Origin: Planctomycetota bacterium
GTDB lineage: Bacteria > Planctomycetota > Planctomycetia > Pirellulales > Thermoguttaceae
Direction of reading: 5' to 3'
NCBI GenBank assembly: GCA_015661985.1
Contig: DQVB01000068.1
Span: forward strand, 1 to 10,617
Length of the DNA stretch: 10,617 nucleotides
A program made the position numbers and the translations under genes. Of the stretch, positions 1-7,276 are shown one piece after another (position 1 is the stretch's first letter; every line of letters begins with the position of its first letter). The notes under the pieces were generated by a model, which was given only the letters and a program-made list of their open reading frames with translations, had not been told where the DNA came from and searched no databases.

Positions 1-40
1 AGCAACAGCTGGGAACCGACATTTCGGGAGGGAGAACGCC

Positions 41-1465
41 ATGTGCCAGAATTGTACGCGTCGGGATTTCCTGGGTGCCACGGCGGCCAGTGGGATGTTG
101 TTGGCCGCTGGAGCGTTGCGGGCCGGAGACCAAAAAGCGCCCGAACCGCCTCCCAAGAAAGTGCGCCTGGTGGCCATTTTCGCGGGCCGTCCGATGCCAG
201 CCGATCGGAGTTGGGGCGTGTGCGAAGAGGAAATCGCTGCCATGGAAAAACGGCTGGCCGAAGTGGAGAAGACGTTGGATAACGTCGAATTCATGGTGGG
301 TCGAGCCAGGACGGCGTCCGAGGCGCAGGCGCTTTTGCAGCGGGGCGGCAAAGACGCCCCTGTGCTGGTCATCCCCTTGTGCATTCGCGGACTGTTGGCC
401 GTCTCCGAACCCCTTCTCAAAAGCGGCCGGCCGTTGGCCGTATTCGCCCCGCCGGCCAGCGGCCACGATTGGATGTATCCGTACCGCTGGCGCCAACAGG
501 GTAAACCCGTGACGATGTTCACCTCCAGCGACTACGGGGAACTGGAGCGAGCCGCGCGGCTGCTGCGCGTCGTGCCCCTGTTGAGACAAAGCCGCGTGCT
601 TGTGTTCCTGCCCATGCGCGGCACCCCGCCGGCGTGTTCTCCGGAGGAGATCAAATCGCGTTTGGGCGTTGATGTGGTCGTGGTGCCGCAGGAGCGGTTT
701 GATCGACTGCTGGAGGCTGTGGACGCCAAGGCGGCCGAAGCGGAGGCCGACCGCTGGATCCGGGAGGCCAGGCGGATGATCGAGCCGGGGCGCGAGGATG
801 TGCTCAAAGCAGCGCGGGTCAGTTTGACGCTCGCACGCCTGATGGACGAGGAAAAGGCCCAGGGCTTGGCCGTCGGTACGTGCATGGGATGGCTTGCCCG
901 CGGCTTCCCCTGCCTCGGATTCACCCGGCTGCGGGACCGCGGCATTCCCGCCTCGTGCGAAGGGGACATGGATTCGCTGTGGACCATGCTCCTGTTCGGC
1001 TACGCTTTCGGGGTGCCCGGCTTCCAGGGCAACGCCACCTTCGATACCGCTAAGAACGCCCTCTGGACCGCCCATTGTGTGGGCCCCCTGAAGATGGACG
1101 GGCCCGAGGGTCCGGATGCGCCCTACCTGCTCCGCAGCCACTCGGAAATCGGTGGCGGCGTAGTCCCGGAAATCCAGTACCGGCTCGGCCAGAAGATCAC
1201 TCGCAGTAAGCTGGTCAACCTGGATACCCTGCTGATTTCCACAGGGACGATCATCGAAGTGCCCGACAAATCCTTCCGCGCCTGCCGCACGCAGATCGTC
1301 ACCGAAGTGGCCGATGCCGCCCAAATGGTACGCAACTGGGGCGGCGGCGTGCTGGACGGCGACATGATGACCCTCTTGCACCGCGTGGTCTTTTACGGCG
1401 ATCACCTCCAAAGTGCCCGCCACCTGGCTGACCTGCTCGGCCTGCGTGTGGTGGAAGAGGGATAG
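41..1465 (+). CDS. Tat-exported protein with L-fucose/L-arabinose isomerase-like fold
   Basis: The 474-residue product begins with a twin-arginine signal (CTRRDFLG, residues 5-12, then a hydrophobic stretch to about residue 27), so export across the inner membrane is likely. The body resembles the FucI/AraA C-terminal fold. Visible signs are a conserved block at about 279-330 (GTCMGWLARGFPCLGF, then GIPASCEGDMDSLWTML), an HCVGP motif at 345-349, an SHSEIGGGVVPE segment at 367-377, and a late FYGDH motif at 451-455. In family members the CEGD-type acidic segment and the HC..P region lie near the sugar/metal site. The start is chosen because ATG 41 has a GGGAGGGAG Shine-Dalgarno run just upstream and opens directly into the Tat signal. 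The upstream neighbour lies outside the window, so operon membership is unknown. Substrate and catalytic activity are not shown: Tat-exported relatives may be binding proteins or degenerate isomerases. The fold call is fairly safe; the function is open. Confidence 0.85.
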   Translation: MCQNCTRRDFLGATAASGMLLAAGALRAGDQKAPEPPPKKVRLVAIFAGRPMPADRSWGVCEEEIAAMEKRLAEVEKTLDNVEFMVGRARTASEAQALLQRGGKDAPVLVIPLCIRGLLAVSEPLLKSGRPLAVFAPPASGHDWMYPYRWRQQGKPVTMFTSSDYGELERAARLLRVVPLLRQSRVLVFLPMRGTPPACSPEEIKSRLGVDVVVVPQERFDRLLEAVDAKAAEAEADRWIREARRMIEPGREDVLKAARVSLTLARLMDEEKAQGLAVGTCMGWLARGFPCLGFTRLRDRGIPASCEGDMDSLWTMLLFGYAFGVPGFQGNATFDTAKNALWTAHCVGPLKMDGPEGPDAPYLLRSHSEIGGGVVPEIQYRLGQKITRSKLVNLDTLLISTGTIIEVPDKSFRACRTQIVTEVADAAQMVRNWGGGVLDGDMMTLLHRVVFYGDHLQSARHLADLLGLRVVEEG

Positions 1466-1698
1466 GCCGAAGCACGCACATCGGTCTTCGATTTGACGCG
1501 AGCGGGCTGCCGCCGAAAGATGGGCTCTTGCCCCGAAGGCGAAAGGGCATTGTGCCGATACCGCAGCCTCCAGCCACTCGGGCGGCGTTGGCCGTGCGCC
1601 TTTGTTTGCTTACGGGGCCGAAGCGTGCCGGGCCGGGGTGCCGAGCGGCGGCGACACTTTGCCTTTGATGAGGGTCTCGATCACACCAAGACCGGTGA
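1466..1698. other. Gene-less spacer with no recognisable gene
   Basis: I see no gene with a credible start, ribosome site and family resemblance here. Open frames exist on both strands because the sequence is GC-rich, but their translations are arginine/serine/proline-rich and match nothing I know. The string CCCCGAAGGCGAAA at about 1532-1545 recurs at about 6969-6982 in the other gene-poor spacer, with some flanking similarity. That may be a trace of a dispersed repeat or a shared decayed sequence. Confidence 0.4.
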
Positions 1699-2150
1699 TG
1701 CGGCGACCCAGAGCCGAAGCAGGCGAGCAAGCCGCCGACGGGCGCAGTTTCCCGCGTCTCCTCAAACGTCACAAGAAAGGACGAGTGGACGACGGACCTT
1801 TCCCGACGCCGTTTCGTCGTGGCAGCCGCTTCGCTGGCCACCGCACGCTGGCTCGTGGCGCCGGCCACCGTTGACGCGAAAAGAGCCGATGCCACCGAGC
1901 AGCTTCGGCCCGAGGCCATCCGCCGGCTGCATCCGATCGGCTGGATGGGAAAAGGCATGGCCAGCCGTCGCGGATCGCGCTGTTCCGGAAGTACGCCCCG
2001 GGCTTGAAGCGCCTGGCGGACTGGGCGCACATGCACGTCCTCTGGTGGTTCGACCGCAACGATACGCCCCAGCGGCGGGCAACGTGCCCAAGACGATCCA
2101 ATACATGACCGGGCGCGACGAGGTCGCCCAGACGGCCACACGATTCGACG
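1699..2150 (+). pseudogene. Decayed Tat-signal TsaA/TrmO-domain (UPF0066-type) protein gene
   Basis: Two plus-strand frames together spell a recognisable protein. The frame of position 1699 gives a twin-arginine leader (SRRRFVVAAASLA, about 1801-1839), an Ala-rich hydrophobic stretch, then AIRRLHPIGWMGKG to about 1956. After a +2/-1 shift near 1953-1958 the second frame continues with GQPSRIALF, KYAPGLKRLADWAH and HVLWWFDRNDTPQRRA. It hits a TGA at 2106, then gives TRSPRRP at about 2121-2141. In the TsaA/TrmO family the order is (R/L).PIG, SRI..F..YA.GL..L..F.H, VLYWF.RN, then FATRSP.RPNPI, so four family landmarks occur in order. The spacing between the RRA and TRSP blocks is shorter than in the family, suggesting a deletion. 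No ATG, GTG or TTG precedes the Tat motif after the stop at 1696. Canonical TrmO methylates N6 of t6A37 in tRNA with SAM; a Tat-exported version would be unlikely to do that. The frameshift could be a sequencing error, but the missing start, the stop and the deletion argue for real decay. Confidence 0.6.
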
Positions 2151-2405
2151 CTCAAAGAAACGCAACCGGCGAAACGATACACGTCTTCAGCCACGACGGC
2201 AACGACTATCGGAGACGGCTTGGCGGGCAGCTTCGTGGGAAGCAGCGTAGGGGCTGGCATCGAGGATACTGCGGGTGAACTCGGAGCGGAAATTGGTGGC
2301 TGGGGAGGTGGTTTCGGTGGCGCATCCGGACCGATGGGCGCTGGCAGATTGCTCGAGATAGTTCTCGAGATAGTTCTGAGGACAACAGTAACGGTGAGTC
2401 GATGA
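2109..2405 (+). other. Glycine-rich open frame continuing from the pseudogene
   Basis: After the TGA at 2106 the same frame stays open to a TGA at 2403-2405. Its second half reads GLAGSFVGSSVGAGIEDTA and then a Gly-rich GGWGGGFGGASGPMGAG segment, ending in a short duplicated LEIVLEIVL produced by a DNA tandem repeat. The only start-like codon is a TTG at 2220, with no clear ribosome site. The composition is suggestive but matches no family I can name. It may be the tail of another decayed gene, or chance in GC-rich DNA. Confidence 0.2.
2352..2380. repeat. 12-bp tandem duplication
   Basis: CTCGAGATAGTT occurs twice back to back (2352-2363 and 2364-2375), followed by a partial third unit CTGAG. 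Each unit contains the palindrome CTCGAG. In the glycine-rich open frame it duplicates four residues in phase. This looks like a recent slippage product in unconstrained DNA. Confidence 0.85.
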
Positions 2406-2408
2406 GGA

Positions 2409-2428
2409 GGCGACGGTCTCCCGTCGCC
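2409..2428. repeat. Perfect hairpin GGCGACGG-TCTC-CCGTCGCC
   Basis: Eight-base arms are separated by a TCTC loop. It lies between remnants, with no adjacent functional gene on the plus strand and no T-run, so a terminator role is doubtful. Short GC hairpins of this shape are typical of dispersed intergenic repeats, but copy number cannot be judged from one window. Confidence 0.6.
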
Positions 2429-2536
2429 CGGTTGGGTGATGAAAGGCCCCAAAACGCGTGGAACTATTCCTGGAGCGGCAACTGGCAGCCGGGAACAGGC
2501 ACTCACGTTTCTGGATGATAAACTGCTTCCTTTTCA

Positions 2537-2555
2537 CGTCCGGCGCCGCCGGACG
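2537..2555. repeat. Perfect hairpin CGTCCGGC-GCC-GCCGGACG
   Basis: Eight-base arms surround a three-base loop in the gene-less stretch between the pseudogene and the clpC terminator. There is no T-run on either side. The surrounding sequence, from about 2430 to 2745, contains no gene I can support on either strand. Confidence 0.5.
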
Positions 2556-2745
2556 CGGCCGCCGATGCCACCGCAAGATGCAAAAGAGCGTGTATCGCGT
2601 TCGTGCCCAATTGGCGATTTCTGGCAGCATTGCCCTGGACACGTCCCGAGAGGAAGGAGCACACCAACGGGGACAGACGGCTGCCGCTTTCCACAACGCC
2701 CGCAACGGCAAGGCGGCGTGGTCCCCTGGAATGATGGTACGCCCT

Positions 2746-2799
2746 GAAGAAGCCCGGCTTTTCCGAAAAGCCGGGCTTCTTCAGAAAAAGCCGGGCTTC
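2746..2799 (-). terminator. Strong hairpin terminator region downstream of clpC, with a third repeat copy
   Basis: The arms GAAGAAGCCCGGCTTTTC (2746-2763) and its exact complement (2765-2782) flank a single base, giving an 18-bp inverted repeat. A further copy of the right arm, with one extra A and a CG end, follows at 2784-2799. The block begins 66 bases past the clpC stop codon. Read on either strand, the GCCCGGC/GCCGGGC core is followed by TTCTTC, a modest U-rich tail, so it can serve as an intrinsic terminator in both directions. The third copy can pair with the first, so two alternative hairpins are possible. Confidence 0.7.
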
Positions 2800-2864
2800 G
2801 AATTCGGCAACTTACCGGCAACTCATTGGTGTGTGGCGCCTAGGGGTCCGCCCGCCTGGCTCCT

Positions 2865-5420
2865 CTAGGATGATTGTTCACCCGTTTCAGATCCAGTGCC
2901 TTCTCCTGCAGCGGCGCCCACCGGCGGTGGCTCTTGTTCGGTCTTCTCGCCCACCGCCCCGATGAAGGTCAGCTGCTTCTTGTCGCCCACCTTCTTGGTG
3001 TCCACCGTGATGATATCCTTGCCCTCGAACTCGCCTTTGAGCAGTTCTTCGGAAAGCGGGTCTTCGATGTAGTTCTCGATGGCTCGTCGCAGGGGCCGGG
3101 CGCCGAAGTCGAGGTTCGAACCCTTCTTGATGAGGAACTTCTTGGCGTCGTCGGTGAGCACCAGCTTCAGGTTCCGCTCGCCCAAACGCTGGCGCACCTT
3201 GCGCAGTTCCATCTCAACCACCTCAGCAAGGTCATGCTGGGTGAGGTGCCGGAAGACGATCACATCGTCCACACGGTTGAGGAATTCGGGGCGGAAGACC
3301 TTTTCGATCTGTTCCAGCACCCGTTCCTTCATGCTCTCGTAGCTGGCGTCATCGTCCGGCTTCTGGAAGCCAAAGGCCGCTTCGTTCTTGATCGCCTCAG
3401 CGCCGGCGTTCGTGGTCATGATGAGGATCGTGTTACGGAAGTCCACATTGCGGCCGAAGCTATCGGTGAGCCGGCCTTCTTCCATCACTTGGAGCAGCAT
3501 GTTGAACACATCGGGGTGCGCCTTTTCGATTTCATCCAGCAGCACGACGGCGTAGGGCCGACGGCGGATCTTTTCGGTCAGCTGGCCGCCTTCTTCGTAG
3601 CCCACGTAGCCCGGCGGAGCGCCGATCAAGCGGCTGACGTTGTGCTTCTCCATGTATTCACTCATGTCGATCTGCACCAAAGCGTCCTCGTCGCCGAACA
3701 TGAACTCGGCCAAGGCCTTGGCCAAAAGCGTTTTTCCCACGCCCGTGGGGCCGGCGAAGATGAAGCAACCCGTGGGCCGTTTGGGGTCCTTCAGCCCGCT
3801 GCGGCTGCGGCGTACTGCCTTGGAGATCGATTTGATCGCCTCGTGCTGGCTGACCACACGCTTGTGCAGCTCGTCCTCCATCTGCATCAGCCGCAGCGAG
3901 TCCTCGGTGGTCATCCGTGTCAGCGGGATACCCGTCATCTTGGAGACCACTTCGGCGATCACCTCTTCGTCGACCACGCCATCGGTGGATTGGGATTTCT
4001 CGCGCCACTGGCGGGCAATAGCCTGTTTCTTCTTCTTCAGCTTATCTGCCTGGTCGCGCAGGGCGGCGGCCTTCTCGAAATCCTGCTCGGCCACGGCTCG
4101 CTCTTTCTCTTCGTTCAGCCGCTCCACCTCCTCATCGATCTCTTTCAAGTCGGGCGGGCGAGTCATCGACTTCAGGTGGACCCTCGCCCCCGCCTCGTCG
4201 ATCACGTCGATCGCCTTGTCCGGCAGGCAGCGGCCCGTGACGTAACGACTGGACAACTCCACCGCCGCCTGGATGGCATCATCGGTGATCTGGACGTGGT
4301 GGTGTTTCTCGTACCGGTCCCGCAGGCCCTTGAGGATGTCGATGGTTTCTTCTTTCGTAGAAGGCTCGACGATGATCTCCTGGAACCGGCGAGCCAGTGC
4401 GGCGTCCTTCTCGATGTACTTCCGGTATTCGTCCATCGTCGTCGCCCCGATGCACTGGATTTCGCCGCGCGACAGGGCCGGCTTGAGCACGTTGGACGCG
4501 TCGATGGCGCCCTCGGCGCCGCCGGCTCCGACCAGGGTGTGCAATTCATCGATGAACAGGATGATGTTCTTGGCCCGTCGCACTTCGTTCATCACCGCCT
4601 TGATCCGCTCTTCGAACTGCCCCCGGTACTTCGTCCCGGCGACCATCATGGCCAAATCCAGGACCACGATGCGGCGGTCCATGAGCAGCTCGGGCACGTT
4701 GCCCTGGACGACCCGCTGGGCGAAACCTTCGACGATGGCCGTCTTCCCCACACCCGCTTCCCCCAGAAGAACCGGGTTGTTCTTCGTCCGGCGGCTGAGG
4801 ATCTGCATCGTCCGCTCGATCTCCCGCTCACGGCCGATCACCGGATCGAGCTTGCCCTGGCGGGCCAGCTCGGTCAGGTCGCGCCCAAAGCTGTCCAGGG
4901 CCGGGGTCTTTGACTTCGTGCTCCGCTGTGGTTCCTCGCTGCCACCCATGCCAGATCGCTCCGCGCCTTCGCTGTGCTCAACCCCGTGGCCCAAGAGGTT
5001 CAATACCTCTTCCCGCACGTCCTCCAGTCGCAGTCCCAAATTCATCAGCACCTGGGCCGCCACACCTTCCTGCTCCCTCAAAAGCCCCAGCAGGATGTGC
5101 TCCGTACCCACGTAGTTGTGGTTCAGGTTGCGCGCCTCTTCCATGGAGTACTCGATCACTTTCTTCGCCCGAGGCGTCTGGGGGAGCTTGCCCATGGTGA
5201 CCATGTCCGGACCGCTCTGCACCAGCTTTTCCACCTCCAGTCGAATCTTGCGCAGGTCCACATCCAGGTTCTTGAGCACATTGGCCGCCACCCCGCTTCC
5301 CTCCTTGATCAACCCAAGCAGGATGTGTTCGGTCCCAATGTACTCGTGGTTAAAGCGCTGCGCTTCCTGGTTGGCCAGCTGCATCACCTTCCGGGCACGG
5401 TCAGTAAATCGCTCGTACAT
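2865..5420 (-). CDS. clpC: ATP-dependent Clp protease ATP-binding subunit ClpC
   Basis: This 851-residue Hsp100 unfoldase feeds substrates into ClpP in the cytoplasm. The order of parts is standard. Two Clp N-terminal repeats span about 1-145. The first AAA+ module has Walker A GEAGVGKT (220-227), Walker B ILFIDELH (287-294) and an ARRF arginine pair near 344. A UVR-type coiled-coil middle domain (about 425-465) identifies ClpC rather than ClpA or ClpB. The second AAA+ module has GPTGVGKT (557-564), VVLLDEIE (625-632) and sensor-2 GARPLRR (773-779). An FGF tripeptide at 683-685 sits where the ClpP-docking loop lies. The last 25 or so residues are a Pro/Glu/Gly-rich tail. ATG 5420 opens into the canonical MYERFTDRARKV start and has GGAG nine bases upstream on its strand. 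The gene follows the 207-aa membrane/TPR gene on the same strand after 134 bases. No CtsR, McsA or McsB gene is visible nearby. The family call is certain. Confidence 0.98.
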   Translation of the reverse strand: MYERFTDRARKVMQLANQEAQRFNHEYIGTEHILLGLIKEGSGVAANVLKNLDVDLRKIRLEVEKLVQSGPDMVTMGKLPQTPRAKKVIEYSMEEARNLNHNYVGTEHILLGLLREQEGVAAQVLMNLGLRLEDVREEVLNLLGHGVEHSEGAERSGMGGSEEPQRSTKSKTPALDSFGRDLTELARQGKLDPVIGREREIERTMQILSRRTKNNPVLLGEAGVGKTAIVEGFAQRVVQGNVPELLMDRRIVVLDLAMMVAGTKYRGQFEERIKAVMNEVRRAKNIILFIDELHTLVGAGGAEGAIDASNVLKPALSRGEIQCIGATTMDEYRKYIEKDAALARRFQEIIVEPSTKEETIDILKGLRDRYEKHHHVQITDDAIQAAVELSSRYVTGRCLPDKAIDVIDEAGARVHLKSMTRPPDLKEIDEEVERLNEEKERAVAEQDFEKAAALRDQADKLKKKKQAIARQWREKSQSTDGVVDEEVIAEVVSKMTGIPLTRMTTEDSLRLMQMEDELHKRVVSQHEAIKSISKAVRRSRSGLKDPKRPTGCFIFAGPTGVGKTLLAKALAEFMFGDEDALVQIDMSEYMEKHNVSRLIGAPPGYVGYEEGGQLTEKIRRRPYAVVLLDEIEKAHPDVFNMLLQVMEEGRLTDSFGRNVDFRNTILIMTTNAGAEAIKNEAAFGFQKPDDDASYESMKERVLEQIEKVFRPEFLNRVDDVIVFRHLTQHDLAEVVEMELRKVRQRLGERNLKLVLTDDAKKFLIKKGSNLDFGARPLRRAIENYIEDPLSEELLKGEFEGKDIITVDTKKVGDKKQLTFIGAVGEKTEQEPPPVGAAAGEGTGSETGEQSS

Positions 5421-5554
5421 GGCCTCGTACTCCGTATCTCCTCTTTCCCGCTGCTGCGGTTGATCGTCTTCTAAAACTTCATCGGAACCTGGCTGTCGCC
5501 CGTTCCGTCAAGGCAAACCCGCCCGAGGTCCGGCCGGGCACCCATGAGGCACCT

Positions 5555-6178
5555 CTACGCCGCTTGCGCGGGTTTCTGCCCCTGTGGATGCTTTTGCTTC
5601 TCTGTCCCTTCGACCGCCGGTTCCGAATTCCCCGCTCCGTCTTGGTCGAGCCGAGACATGCTTGCCGCTTGAAGTAACTCGCGTTCCCGGCGAATCTCCA
5701 ATTCCCATTTTTCCGCGCCGTCCAAGCGCTCCAATCGGGACAGGCACGCCCCCGCTTCGCCCAACCGCCGGGTGTGTCTGAGCAACGTGGCCAACATCAA
5801 CGTCGCATCAACGTCGCGAGGATCACGCTGCAACAAGCCCACCAACACATGCTCGGCTTCGAACCAGTCGCCCTTCAGGTAGTGCGCCACCGCCTGACGA
5901 AACTGGCCCTCGCTCCACGCCGTCACTAGACCCACCGGATATTGACGGTGCCACCGGTAGGAAAACACCGCCGAGATGACCCAAAATCCGCCGACCGCCA
6001 GCCATACCAAAATACGCATGGCCGGCGTGAACAGTTCACTCCAAAGGAGGGAGGTGGCAAGCCCCAGGTTCACCAGCGCAGCGAAGCCGATCGCGAAAAA
6101 CAATCCCGACCACGCCCCGTGACTCCACAATTGCGGCAGTCCCGGCCAAACATACGTGGCCCACGGCGTCCTGCGCAT
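5555..6178 (-). CDS. Small membrane protein with TPR-like cytoplasmic tail, upstream of clpC
   Basis: The 207-residue product has two hydrophobic spans, at about 24-47 and 55-73, followed by an amphipathic helical segment at about 90-165. That segment has TPR character: FRQAVAHYLKGDWFEAEHVL, then a second helix pair around DATLMLATLLRHTRRLGEA. The last 40 residues are polar and probably disordered (Gln, Lys, Glu, Pro). There is no cleavable signal; the likely topology is a hairpin in the inner membrane with the TPR part on the cytoplasmic side. It lies directly upstream of clpC on the same strand and has a good promoter in front, so it probably leads a two-gene transcript. ATG 6178 has GAGG about 11 bases upstream. 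The name and function are unknown to me. A role in scaffolding or delivering membrane substrates to ClpC is only an inference from position. Confidence 0.8.
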   Translation of the reverse strand: MRRTPWATYVWPGLPQLWSHGAWSGLFFAIGFAALVNLGLATSLLWSELFTPAMRILVWLAVGGFWVISAVFSYRWHRQYPVGLVTAWSEGQFRQAVAHYLKGDWFEAEHVLVGLLQRDPRDVDATLMLATLLRHTRRLGEAGACLSRLERLDGAEKWELEIRRERELLQAASMSRLDQDGAGNSEPAVEGTEKQKHPQGQKPAQAA

Positions 6179-6235
6179 CGCCTGCGTTCCCTCGCGCCAA
6201 TCCAGGTCCTCGAACGATTATCCAGCGGTCACCGA

Positions 6236-6264
6236 ATTGTAGCTCTTGGATGCACCCGGATCAA
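6236..6264 (-). promoter_or_regulatory. Sigma70-type promoter for the membrane/TPR-clpC transcript
   Basis: Read on the minus strand, TTGATC (6264-6259) and TACAAT (6241-6236) are separated by exactly 17 bases. The expected transcript start is near 6229, giving a leader of about 50 bases before ATG 6178. I see no heat-shock CIRCE inverted repeat next to it. Confidence 0.5.
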
Positions 6265-6302
6265 GGCAACCCACGACCCGGTAGCAGGTTACGATCGGCC
6301 CG

Positions 6303-6510
6303 AAGGTGGCACACCACAACGGCCCGTGATCCGCAACCGCGGACCGTCAGTCACCTTGGGTCGATCTGCCTCACACAGACGGCCGCCTCGCGGGACCCGA
6401 GCCTGGAAATCACCGCCGTGGAGAACCGACGGCGGACAGACGCACCAGTCGTGGCCCGCGCGTGCCCATCTGTCCGTTCCGGCTGCAGGCTCAGGGCTCT
6501 GGGCCAGAGC
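6303..6510. other. Cluster of nested inverted repeats, possible structured RNA or regulatory DNA
   Basis: Several exact inverted repeats fall within about 200 bases. AAGGTG (6303-6308) pairs with CACCTT (6352-6357), enclosing TCCGC-AACC-GCGGA (6330-6343). CCGCCGT (6413-6419) pairs with ACGGCGG (6429-6435). CGGACAGA (6433-6440) pairs with TCTGTCCG (6469-6476), with GCAC/GTGC inside. GCTCTGG-G-CCAGAGC lies at 6496-6510. The CCGCCGT and CGGACAGA stems overlap by three bases, so they are alternatives. The block sits just upstream of the promoter of the clpC transcript and has no credible coding frame. High GC raises the chance of fortuitous pairing, so this is only a candidate. Confidence 0.3.
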
Positions 6511-7276
6511 GCGGAGAAGCTAGTATACACGGCCCGGTTTCGTAGCGACTGGGGAGACGATCCTCGGCCCGCACCCAAACCGCGCGGATCTGAGTGGCAA
6601 TACCTTCGTCGATGGAATGCTGCTCGCCAGCCTGGCCCCACGACAACATATGATCTTACTCCATCATGGTGTATTGATCAGCATTTATCCGCCATGTGGC
6701 CAATACGGCCCAGCAGTTCTGTTAGATACGCCTGCGTTCTGGCATCTGTGACGGAATGTCTTACACCATCCCGTGGGGCACTCGGCCTGGCGCAGACCTT
6801 GATACTGCCGATGGTCTGCAACGATAGATCGCAATGACCGATCTGGGACGATGCTACCACCACGGTGTCGGTAGTGTTTCATGCGTTAGTCGCGATTTGA
6901 GACGCTCCACCCAGGTGCGTACGCGGTTTTCGCCTCCTCTGACGGTCGGGCCGACAACGGAGCCTTTCCCCGAAGGCGAAAAGGGGCCGGGTCTTCGCCG
7001 GAAGCGGCCCGGAGGGTGCGTCGCACGAATTGCCCCCGTTGCCTTCCTCCCACCGCGTATAGCCCCTTTGACAAACGGATTGCGGTGTCGGTGGCCCCGG
7101 ACGGCGAGGGCCGAACCAGCAGGATGGGTCGAGGCTGCCACCAGGCGGCCGATGGCCCACCGTGATGGGCTCGCCCCTCAGTACTGCGAGGCAACCATCG
7201 GCCGGTTCGTGGCGAAGGCCCAACGGCTTTTTTCACATGCCGCCCGTCACTCCGACGACGTGCCGCCGCGAGACCA
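6511..7276. other. Gene-less spacer
   Basis: I see no supported gene. A plus-strand frame is open from 6524 to a TGA at 6749-6751, with ATG 6617 giving 44 residues (MLLASLAPRQHM at its start). It lies in a locally AT-richer patch but has no ribosome site or family match. Minus-strand frames over 6680-6880 are similarly unsupported. A hairpin-like CCTTTCCCCGAAGGCGAAAAGG near 6963-6984 shares its core with 1532-1545. The remainder looks like degenerate, formerly coding or repeat DNA. Confidence 0.4.

Noticed and set aside
1299..2165. Minus-strand open frame of 288 codons overlapping the end of the isomerase-fold gene and the pseudogene
   Set aside because: It overlaps a well-supported gene on the other strand. 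Its product is Arg/Pro/Ser-rich and shows no family signature.
2874..4913. Long plus-strand open frame of 679 codons opposite clpC
   Set aside because: It is the antisense shadow of clpC, produced by its strong third-position GC bias. The minus-strand frame carries all ClpC motifs, while the antisense product resembles nothing known.
6250..6837. Plus-strand open frame of 195 codons in the spacer upstream of the clpC operon
   Set aside because: It has no ribosome site and a composition without recognisable domains, and it runs through the inverted-repeat cluster and the promoter region. Most likely chance in GC-rich DNA.
7068..7073. Exact TTGACA on the plus strand as a possible -35 box
   Set aside because: There is no acceptable -10 box 16-18 bases downstream, and no gene follows at a suitable distance.
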